Source: Clostridium sp. CAG:253
GTDB taxonomy: Bacteria; Bacillota; Clostridia; Lachnospirales; Lachnospiraceae
DNA length: 6,337 bases
Assembly (NCBI GenBank): GCA_000436755.1
Contig: FR887302.1
Coordinates: forward strand, 1 to 6,337
Direction of reading: 5' to 3'
Shown here piece after piece: positions 1 to 5,737 of the stretch. Position numbers and translations under genes: made by a program. Position 1 is the first letter of the stretch, and each line of letters starts with the position of its first letter. A model generated the notes under the pieces. The model did not search any database, was not told the DNA's origin, and saw only the letters and a program-made list of their open reading frames with translations.

Positions 1-539
1 TAATCGCCTATACTGCCAGTATTATCAATAAATGAATTTGATGTCATTATACCGATAGGCTCCATATTTGAATCAGTCAGGGGTTGTCCTGAAACATAAA
101 ACTGTACACCTCTGATTCCTTTTATCTGTGAAAGTGTTTTTACTATTGCTGCTCTCCTTAATATCTCTGCAACACCGGTATAATTTCCATATGCAGCATT
201 AAAATATAAAGACAAGTCTCCGGATGAATTTATGTCAAAGCTGTCAACATTTACGTCATCAGGAATAGCTTTTTTCATGTTTATATTGTCCGGTTCTTTA
301 CTCATTTTGGATATAAACCTTTTAATAAGTACATCAGTCTTGCCTTTTTTGGAAATCGAGCATTTTTCATACATTATTTTTTTCTCGGTTGCATCAAGCC
401 CATATATATAATATCCGTTATATTTTTCTTTTTTACCGCATCCTGTTAATAAAAATGCTATGAATACAATCAAAAAGATTGCTGCCATGAAGAAATGTTT
501 TATTTGTATGTTAAAGATATTTTTTTCTTTTATATTCAT
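1..539 (-). CDS. GerMN-domain lipoprotein, partial (C-terminal end beyond window)
   Basis: I translated this open frame directly: about 179 codons from an ATG at 539 to the window edge with no stop. Residues 1-17 are a charged n-region, 18-31 a hydrophobic stretch, and LLTGC (Cys34) is a lipobox, so the mature protein should be lipid-anchored to the outer face of the membrane. From about residue 70 the sequence looks like a GerMN domain: a helix (LIKRFISKM), AIPDDVNVDSFDI, then LSLYFN, a helix rich in Arg/Ala (AEILRRAAIVKTL), and VQFYVSGQPL. GerMN occurs in the germination protein GerM and in LpqB, but its biochemical role is poorly known. The gene begins 23 nt after the kinase stop and is probably cotranscribed with it, so an accessory role in signalling or envelope assembly is inferred. 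The ribosome site is weak (AGAGAG, 545-550). A second Met at residue 18 is a less likely start because it has no visible ribosome site. GerMN call fairly sure; function unknown. Confidence 0.82.
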   Translation of the reverse strand, partial: MNIKEKNIFNIQIKHFFMAAIFLIVFIAFLLTGCGKKEKYNGYYIYGLDATEKKIMYEKCSISKKGKTDVLIKRFISKMSKEPDNINMKKAIPDDVNVDSFDINSSGDLSLYFNAAYGNYTGVAEILRRAAIVKTLSQIKGIRGVQFYVSGQPLTDSNMEPIGIMTSNSFIDNTGSIGD

Positions 540-562
540 ATTTACTCTCTTTTCGATTATGA

Positions 563-1996
563 TCACTGCATATAGTTAAGCGGGATTCTTACTGTAAAGG
601 TAGTGCCCTCTTTCTCTTTACTGTAAACCTTAATAGACCCTCTATGCAAAAGTATTACGCTTCTTGTAATTGCAAGACCAAGTCCTGTACCCCCTGTAGC
701 CCTCGATCTTGCCTTATCTACTCTGAAGAATCTTTCAAATACACTGTCTATAGAGTCATCCGGTATACCGACACCTGAATCCTGCACTGTCACATAGAAA
801 AATTTGTGGTCTGCATTTAATGTTACTTTTACCCAGCCGTCATCATAGTTGTATTTTATTGCATTTTCTACAAGATTGTTTAATGCCATAGACAATTTTA
901 CTTCGTCCACATCAGCCATAACCGGTCTGAAACTTTCAAATATAAGTTCAATATTTCTTTCTGCAGCAATAGGGCGCAGCCGCTTTAGAAGCTGCTCTAT
1001 AAGTTCGTTTATGCTTATATTTGAGATAATTATCTTTGCAGCATTTTGGTCAAGTTTAACCATTGAAAGCAAATCGTTTATTATCTGTGTCATTCTTTCT
1101 ATTTCGGTTGTTATATCTCCCAAAAATTCCCTGTATATCTCTTCCGGCATACCTTCCTGAGACAAAAGTGAATCCGATAAAACTTTCATTGATGCAAGAG
1201 GAGTTTTTAATTCATGTGACACATTTGAAACAAACTCCTGTCTTGAATTTTCCTGATTTTGTATAACTTCTATCATTTTATTGAATGAATCCGTAATTTT
1301 ATGAAGTTCGGAATATCCATGCATGTCCAGTTTTACCGCCATATTTCCCTTGGAAATTTCATTTATCGAATCAGTCAGTTTGTTTAACGGTGTTGTCAAA
1401 AAGATTGAATATCCAAACGATATCAGCATAATTATAAGAACTATTGCACATATCGCAAAGATAACTTTCCTTGTAACCGCTTTAGATATTGATTGTATAT
1501 TTTTGGTAGAATAGCTTATTATAATTGCACCTGTAGTTTCATTTGATATTGGGTCGACTATCGGCATTGTCAATTGCATATAATCTCCTAAATTATTGAC
1601 ATACATTCCTGAATCATCTGAAAAACATTTGATAACCTCTGTTGATACCATAGTCTTTCCGTTTTCTATATTGTAGGTATCTCTTACCACTTTCAAATCT
1701 TTATTGACGAGAATAATTCTGCCCTGATAAACATTGGCAACTTCCTCTGTCTCATTTTCAACTTCGCTTGACTCCTGTCCTGACAGATAGCCTGACGAAG
1801 TGACAAGATTTGCAATCACTGTCCCATATGACTGCAATTCATCAGTCCGCTGTGATATCAGTTGTGAATGATATTCATTGGTTATCAAATTGAATAGAAA
1901 GATAATAGGTAATATTCCCAAACACAACAAAATAAAAAACATTTGCGTTCTCATTCCACGCAGATTATATATAAAATCAGACCATAACTTTTTCAC
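563..1996 (-). CDS. Membrane sensor histidine kinase (HAMP-HisKA-HATPase)
   Basis: Transmembrane sensor kinase that autophosphorylates on His and passes the phosphate to the regulator encoded just upstream. Visible layout of the 477 residues: TM1 about 19-38; an extracytoplasmic sensor region about 40-177 with no family I can name; TM2 about 178-200; HAMP about 200-252 (starting around the TTPLNKL Pro); HisKA with the H-box FVSNVSHELKTPL, phosphoacceptor His261; and an ATPase domain with N-box NNLVENAIKYN (Asn378), G1 box DSGVGIP (Asp406), F-box FERFFRVDKARS and G2 box GGTGLGLAI. All catalytic boxes are intact. There is no PAS domain, unlike typical WalK, so signal input is probably the external loop. 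The start is GTG; the frame upstream is closed by TGA at 2012-2014, so no longer protein is possible. The gene follows the regulator by 36 nt and precedes the GerMN lipoprotein by 23 nt. The cognate signal is unknown; cell-envelope state is a guess from the neighbours. Confidence 0.95.
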   Translation of the reverse strand: MKKLWSDFIYNLRGMRTQMFFILLCLGILPIIFLFNLITNEYHSQLISQRTDELQSYGTVIANLVTSSGYLSGQESSEVENETEEVANVYQGRIILVNKDLKVVRDTYNIENGKTMVSTEVIKCFSDDSGMYVNNLGDYMQLTMPIVDPISNETTGAIIISYSTKNIQSISKAVTRKVIFAICAIVLIIMLISFGYSIFLTTPLNKLTDSINEISKGNMAVKLDMHGYSELHKITDSFNKMIEVIQNQENSRQEFVSNVSHELKTPLASMKVLSDSLLSQEGMPEEIYREFLGDITTEIERMTQIINDLLSMVKLDQNAAKIIISNISINELIEQLLKRLRPIAAERNIELIFESFRPVMADVDEVKLSMALNNLVENAIKYNYDDGWVKVTLNADHKFFYVTVQDSGVGIPDDSIDSVFERFFRVDKARSRATGGTGLGLAITRSVILLHRGSIKVYSKEKEGTTFTVRIPLNYMQ

Positions 1997-2001
1997 AGCA
2001 G

Positions 2002-2006
2002 CCCCC
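2002..2006 (-). promoter_or_regulatory. Non-canonical G-run ribosome binding site for the kinase GTG start
   Basis: Minus-strand GGGGG lies 5 nt before the GTG start at 1996. It is the only purine-rich element available for this start and differs from the AGGAGG used by comEA, argB and argD. Together with the GTG codon it may keep kinase levels below regulator levels; that is inference. Confidence 0.5.
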
Positions 2007-2032
2007 GAAATTCATTAAAAATTTATCTGTAA

Positions 2033-2719
2033 TTATTTTTGGAAATAGTATCCGACACCCCATTTTGTATGAATATATTTTGGGTTACTTGGAGTATCTT
2101 CTATTTTTTCTCTTAATCGTCTGATGTGAACATCTACTGTTCTTACATCTCCCGGATAATCATATCCCCATACGGTATTAAGCAGTTCTTCACGGCTGTA
2201 TACCTTGTTTGGATGAAGCATAAGTAATTCAAGAAGATCAAATTCTTTAGCAGTAAGATTTACCTCATCGTCATTTATATAGCCTCTCCTGCTGTCAAGA
2301 TCGATACTAAGACCATTATAAGAATATGTCTTCTGAACTTCTGTCTGCTCTTTACTTGAGCTTCTTCTTATAATCGCTTTTATTCTCGCTTTTACTTCAA
2401 GTATGTTAAACGGTTTTGTAATATAATCATCCGCACCGTATTCCAAGCCGAGAATTTTATCCATGTCATCGCCTTTTGCCGTGAGCATAATAATAGGTAC
2501 GTCGGAGAACTCTCTTATCTGCTGGCAGACTTCAAAACCGTCATGTATCGGCAGCATAACATCAAGAAGAATTATATCGTATTTATTATTTGTGGCTAAA
2601 TCTATGGCTTCTTGTCCATCATATGCACAATCAACCTGCATGCCATCCTGTTCAAGGCTGAATCTGATTCCTTTTACAATTAATTTTTCATCATCAACTA
2701 CCAATACTTTTTTTGCCAT
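2033..2719 (-). CDS. OmpR/PhoB-family response regulator (WalR-like C-terminus)
   Basis: Cytoplasmic DNA-binding response regulator, 228 residues, normal length for the family. Receiver domain residues 3-118: acidic pair Asp9/Asp10, phosphoacceptor Asp53 in LLDVMLP, Thr80 in IIMLTAK, and Lys102 in DYITKPF. Winged-helix output domain about 132-227: LTAKEFDLLELL, SREELLNTVWGYDYPGDVRTVDVHIRRLREKIED and the wing GVGYYF. The WGYDY-DVRTVDV-RRLREKIED-GVGYY stretch closely resembles WalR/YycF and the PhoP/ResD group, but the accompanying kinase lacks the PAS domain of WalK, so I give no gene symbol. The ATG at 2719 has a moderate ribosome site (AGAGGGA, 2726-2732). The gene begins 23 nt after comEA and is followed by its probable partner kinase. 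Family call is certain; regulon is unknown. Confidence 0.96.
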   Translation of the reverse strand: MAKKVLVVDDEKLIVKGIRFSLEQDGMQVDCAYDGQEAIDLATNNKYDIILLDVMLPIHDGFEVCQQIREFSDVPIIMLTAKGDDMDKILGLEYGADDYITKPFNILEVKARIKAIIRRSSSKEQTEVQKTYSYNGLSIDLDSRRGYINDDEVNLTAKEFDLLELLMLHPNKVYSREELLNTVWGYDYPGDVRTVDVHIRRLREKIEDTPSNPKYIHTKWGVGYYFQK

Positions 2720-2742
2720 GACTAATCCCTCTTTCTATTCCT

Positions 2743-3402
2743 TTATACACATATTTTATTTTTAATTTTATTAAAAATTCCCTCTTTTATGCCTGAAATT
2801 TTCATGATGTCAGATATATCTTTAAATGTGCCGTTTGTCTCACGGTATTCTATAATTGCATCGGCTCTGCTCTGTCCTATTCCTGACAACGAAGTAAGCT
2901 CTCCTGCAGATGCAGTATTTATATTTACAAGTCCGTCTTTTTCAGGTTCGCTTTCTGAATCTGTCTGCTGTGTCACTTTGTTTGAATATTTCTTTTTATA
3001 CTGTTTAAGTGTCGGTATATTTATCTGTTCTCCGTCCACAAGCGTTCTTGCTTGATTTACAGCTGTTTTGGCCGCTCCTTTTTTGAAACCTCTTGCTGCT
3101 TTTACGGCATCACATACACGGCTGTCTGTTCCAAACTCATATACACCCGGCTTTTTCACTGCTCCACATATGTAAACAACGACCTTACTATTTTCACTAT
3201 CCGATTTTATATTTTTTGATGAAGTTTGTAATTTATCATTCTCTGCAGTATCATAACTTTGAATGGACGAAACAAATTCATTATTCACAGCGTTTTTTTC
3301 AGATATATATTTTCCTATAGAATCAGAACCAAGATACAATATACCTGACAGCACAATAAATAAGCCACATATTATCAATATAATTTTTTTGCTTTTATTC
3401 AT
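2743..3402 (-). CDS. comEA: ComEA-family DNA-binding competence protein (SLBB + helix-hairpin-helix)
   Basis: Membrane-anchored protein that, in the ComEA family, binds incoming double-stranded DNA outside the membrane and delivers it to the ComEC channel. The 219 residues show an N-terminal anchor (about 7-24), a polar linker (25-72), an SLBB domain (about 74-130, VVVYICGAVKKPGVYEF to QINIP), a second polar linker rich in Lys, Ser and Glu (131-157), and a C-terminal tandem helix-hairpin-helix (VNINTAS, then LSGIGQSRADAII and ISGIKEGIFNKIKN). Length and order match ComEA of Firmicutes. The ATG at 3402 has a perfect AGGAGG (3409-3414) 6 nt upstream. It is the first gene of a probable unit with the two-component system and the GerMN lipoprotein. 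comEC is not in the window, so working competence is not shown; ComEA-like proteins in many Clostridia have no tested role. Confidence 0.93.
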   Translation of the reverse strand: MNKSKKIILIICGLFIVLSGILYLGSDSIGKYISEKNAVNNEFVSSIQSYDTAENDKLQTSSKNIKSDSENSKVVVYICGAVKKPGVYEFGTDSRVCDAVKAARGFKKGAAKTAVNQARTLVDGEQINIPTLKQYKKKYSNKVTQQTDSESEPEKDGLVNINTASAGELTSLSGIGQSRADAIIEYRETNGTFKDISDIMKISGIKEGIFNKIKNKICV

Positions 3403-3453
3403 GAAAAACCTCCTTTTTTCATAACTATCAGGAGATTTCCAAACGTTTATAGT

Positions 3454-3510
3454 AAAAAATGCCAGTGTGCCTCAGTTTATCAATCTAAACAAAGCTTAAA
3501 CACACTAGCA
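3454..3510 (-). terminator. Intrinsic terminator between argD and comEA
   Basis: Minus-strand TGCTAGTGTG (3501-3510) pairs with CACACTGGCA (3460-3469): ten pairs, one of them G-U, followed directly by six T (3454-3459). The long loop holds a small five-pair hairpin, GTTTA against TAAAC with loop GATTGA. An A-rich run precedes the stem. It starts 90 nt after the argD stop and ends about 50 nt before comEA. The simplest reading is the end of the arg operon. It could also serve as an attenuator in a comEA leader if transcription started further upstream than proposed here. Confidence 0.75.
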
Positions 3511-3512
3511 AT

Positions 3513-3541
3513 ATTTTAAACAATTTGTAATATTATTACAA
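3513..3541 (-). promoter_or_regulatory. Candidate sigma-A-type promoter for comEA unit
   Basis: On the minus strand, TTGTAA (3536-3541; 4 of 6 to TTGACA) is separated by 17 nt from TAAAAT (3513-3518; 5 of 6 to TATAAT). The expected start is near 3506, giving a leader of about 100 nt to the comEA ATG at 3402. The region is very AT-rich, so chance matches are likely. Other weak options are TTGTTC with TAATAT (16-nt spacer, slightly upstream) and TATAAA just after the terminator, which has no -35. Confidence 0.42.
3525..3541. promoter_or_regulatory. 17-bp perfect AT-rich dyad, possible operator
   Basis: TTGTAATATTATTACAA is a perfect inverted repeat with 8-bp arms around one central base. It covers the -35 element of the candidate comEA promoter. 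The half-site TTATTACA occurs once more, as a single copy, at 3572-3579. The 7-1-7 core shape is like Fur/PerR/Zur-type boxes, but the bases do not match those consensuses, so no regulator is named. Perfect dyads of this size are uncommon but possible by chance in AT-rich DNA. Confidence 0.4.
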
Positions 3542-3600
3542 TAGATACAATGAACAAAAATCATTAAATTTTTATTACATTTTTTGATTACTCTGTCTTT

Positions 3601-4776
3601 TTAAGCACCAAAGATTTCTTCGAGTTTTTCACACATAATATCAATGTGTTCTTTCTCTACAACAAGCGGCGGTACAAAACGGATAATACTTGTTCCGGCT
3701 GAGATAAGTACGACACCTTTTTTAAGCATCTGTGATACAACATCCCCTGCCTGTCCATATAATTCCATTCCCATCATAAGACCTTTTCCGCGCACATCTT
3801 TAATTTTATCAGGGAACTTATCTTTAAGTTCATTAAGCTTTTCGCTGAGATACGGTGCAATTTCATTGACATGCCCAAGTATGTTATCTTTTTCAAATAT
3901 CTCAAATACCTTACATACTGCTGCAGTTGCAAGCGGATTACCTCCATATGTTGTTCCGTGGTCACCCGGACACATTGCATCGGCCACCTCTTTTGTTGCT
4001 GCAAATGCTCCGACAGGCACACCGCATCCAAGTGCTTTAGCCGATGTCATGATATCAGGTTTTACTCCATAATGCTGATAAGTATACATTTTTCCGGTTC
4101 TTCCCATGCCACACTGGATTTCATCAAATATCAGCAATATATCATTTTCATCACAGAATTTTCTAAGTCCTGTTATAAACTCATCAGTTGCAGGGTAGAT
4201 TCCTCCCTCGCCCTGGAGCGTTTCAAGTATAACTGCACATGTATCTTTTGTAGCAAGTTTTTTAACACTTTCGAGATCGTTATATTCGGCAAATGAAACA
4301 CCTCCAATAAGCGGTTCAAAAGGTTCGCGGTAATGCTTCGTTCCGGTAACAGACAATGCACCCATGCTTCTTCCGTGGAAAGAATGGTTCATCGCAATTA
4401 TCTCACCCTTACTGTTTTTATCTTTGTTGTAAGCATATTTTCTGGCAAGTTTGATTGCTCCTTCTATTGCTTCAGTACCTGAGTTTGTAAAAAATACTTT
4501 ATCCATGCCGGAAGCTTTTGAAAGATATTCTGCCGCCTTAATAGAAGGTTCAGTGTAATAAAGATTTGATACATGAATAAGCTTGTCAATCTGGTCTTTA
4601 AGAGCCTGTTTGTATTCTTCGTTGCTGTATCCTAACGCTGAAACGGCAATACCGGCACCCATATCAAGATATTTATTGCCTTCGTTATCAAAGAGATACA
4701 TTCCCTCGCCTTTTTCAAAAATAACACTTCTGTTATATGTATGTATAAAATGCTTATCAGCTTCCTGTAAATTCAT
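3601..4776 (-). CDS. argD: Acetylornithine aminotransferase
   Basis: PLP-dependent class-III aminotransferase. It converts N-acetylglutamate 5-semialdehyde plus glutamate to N2-acetylornithine plus 2-oxoglutarate, the fourth step of arginine synthesis, in the cytoplasm. The 391 residues are full length. Visible features: SGTEA (99-103) and the NHSFHGR segment (130-136) for cofactor phosphate and ring contacts; FDEIQ with Asp218 for the pyridine nitrogen; SAKALG with the Schiff-base Lys247; TTYGGNPLA (275-283); and Arg366 in IIRFVPPL, which in the family binds the substrate carboxylate. Class-III enzymes share these motifs, so succinylornithine or ornithine aminotransferase are alternatives on sequence alone, but linkage to argB and argC settles the role. 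The ATG at 4776 lies 15 nt after the argB stop. It is probably the last gene of the operon, since an intrinsic terminator follows. Confidence 0.96.
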   Translation of the reverse strand: MNLQEADKHFIHTYNRSVIFEKGEGMYLFDNEGNKYLDMGAGIAVSALGYSNEEYKQALKDQIDKLIHVSNLYYTEPSIKAAEYLSKASGMDKVFFTNSGTEAIEGAIKLARKYAYNKDKNSKGEIIAMNHSFHGRSMGALSVTGTKHYREPFEPLIGGVSFAEYNDLESVKKLATKDTCAVILETLQGEGGIYPATDEFITGLRKFCDENDILLIFDEIQCGMGRTGKMYTYQHYGVKPDIMTSAKALGCGVPVGAFAATKEVADAMCPGDHGTTYGGNPLATAAVCKVFEIFEKDNILGHVNEIAPYLSEKLNELKDKFPDKIKDVRGKGLMMGMELYGQAGDVVSQMLKKGVVLISAGTSIIRFVPPLVVEKEHIDIMCEKLEEIFGA

Positions 4777-4787
4777 ATATTTGTTAA

Positions 4788-4793
4788 CCTCCT
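4788..4793 (-). promoter_or_regulatory. argD ribosome binding site overlapping argB stop codon
   Basis: Minus-strand AGGAGG (4788-4793) shares two bases with the argB TAG stop (4792-4794). It stands 11 nt before the argD ATG, rather long spacing, but no other in-frame start exists between the stop and this ATG. Ribosomes ending argB would clear or reload this site, which suggests translational coupling of argB and argD. Confidence 0.75.
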
Positions 4794-5718
4794 AATTATT
4801 CTCGTCAATCTCATTTGAATAATAACCGCTGTCATCACCTATAATAGCTGTACCGATACCCTTCTTAGTAAAGAATTCAAGTAACAGGCAATGCTCACGT
4901 CTTCCGTCAAGGATATGCACTCTGCCAACTCCTGAATTTACGGCATTGATGCAATTAGTAACTTTCGGAAGCATTCCTCCTGAAATAACTCCTGCTTCGA
5001 TAAGTTTGTTCGCTTCGTTAAGGTCAAGAACAGAAATCAGAGAACTGCTGTCATCAGGATTCATGCATACGCCCTCAACGTCAGTTAAAAATGCAAGTTT
5101 TTCTGCCTTTATCGCACCTGCAATCGCACATGCGGCATCATCAGCGTTAATATTGTATGTTTCTCCAGCATCATCCATTCCTATCGGTGCAATAATCGGA
5201 ATATAGTCACTGTCAAGAAGTGTCTCCAGGATTTCTGTATCAACATGTTTAATATCGCCTACAAAACCAATATCTTTTCCGTTTGGCATCTTCTTGTCAA
5301 CCTTAAGCATTCCGCCGTCTTTTCCACAGATACCGATAGCCTTCACACCGATTTTCTCGACCATCTGTACAAGATATTTATTGAGGCGGTTAAGAACCAT
5401 TTCTGCAACTTCCATTGTTTCTCTGTCAGTTTTTCTAAATCCCTCTATAAATTCGGTTTCTTTTCCGATTTTATTTATCCACTTGCTTATTTCTTTTCCA
5501 CCGCCGTGAACGATTATCGGACGCATTCCGACAAGTTTTAAGAGAGCAACATCCTTGATAACACTTTCTTCGAGTTTTTTATCAAGCATTGCACTTCCGC
5601 CATACTTTACTACTACTATCTTATTATTGAAATCCCTGATATACGGAAGTGCTTCTATAAGTGTTTCAGCCTTCACTGTAATCTGATCCATATACTTTTC
5701 TTTTTCTTCTTCACTCAT
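4792..5718 (-). CDS. argB: Acetylglutamate kinase
   Basis: Amino-acid-kinase-fold enzyme that phosphorylates N-acetyl-L-glutamate with ATP, the second and usually controlled step of arginine synthesis. The 308 residues carry KYGGSAM (38-44), VHGGGKEIS (70-78), EGFRKTD (92-98), the acetylglutamate-site pattern YNINADDAA (189-197), [10 protein letters not shown] with Lys252, and a C-terminal HILDGR to KKGIGT segment. Residues about 10-30 ([18 protein letters not shown]) match the extra N-terminal helix that links dimers into hexamers in arginine-inhibited kinases; E. coli-type enzymes lack it. Feedback inhibition by arginine is therefore expected but not shown. The HGGGK variant replaces the common HGGGP. 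The ATG at 5718 has AGGAGG (5727-5732) 8 nt upstream and lies 19 nt after the argC stop. The frame is intact, so it could be made even if argC is broken, subject to polarity. Confidence 0.96.
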   Translation of the reverse strand: MSEEEKEKYMDQITVKAETLIEALPYIRDFNNKIVVVKYGGSAMLDKKLEESVIKDVALLKLVGMRPIIVHGGGKEISKWINKIGKETEFIEGFRKTDRETMEVAEMVLNRLNKYLVQMVEKIGVKAIGICGKDGGMLKVDKKMPNGKDIGFVGDIKHVDTEILETLLDSDYIPIIAPIGMDDAGETYNINADDAACAIAGAIKAEKLAFLTDVEGVCMNPDDSSSLISVLDLNEANKLIEAGVISGGMLPKVTNCINAVNSGVGRVHILDGRREHCLLLEFFTKKGIGTAIIGDDSGYYSNEIDENN

Positions 5719-5737
5719 CTTTTATTCCTCCTGCTAT

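Noticed and set aside
849..1514. Open frames on the plus strand within the kinase gene
   Set aside because: They lie antisense to a gene with every catalytic motif intact. Their translations show no domain and are the usual shadow of AT-rich coding DNA.
2463..3320. Plus-strand open frames opposite the regulator and comEA
   Set aside because: Antisense shadows with no recognisable domain and no supported ribosome site; the minus-strand genes explain the sequence.
3440..3455. Promoter with TATAAA just downstream of the terminator
   Set aside because: No acceptable -35 at 16-18 nt; the candidate upstream has better spacing and both elements.
3403..3600. T-box, riboswitch or small RNA gene in the comEA leader
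   Set aside because: No T-box core, no known aptamer pattern and little GC-rich structure apart from the terminator hairpin.
3644..4361. Several overlapping open frames on both strands inside argD
   Set aside because: argD is full length with all PLP motifs; these are alternate-frame shadows of conserved codons.
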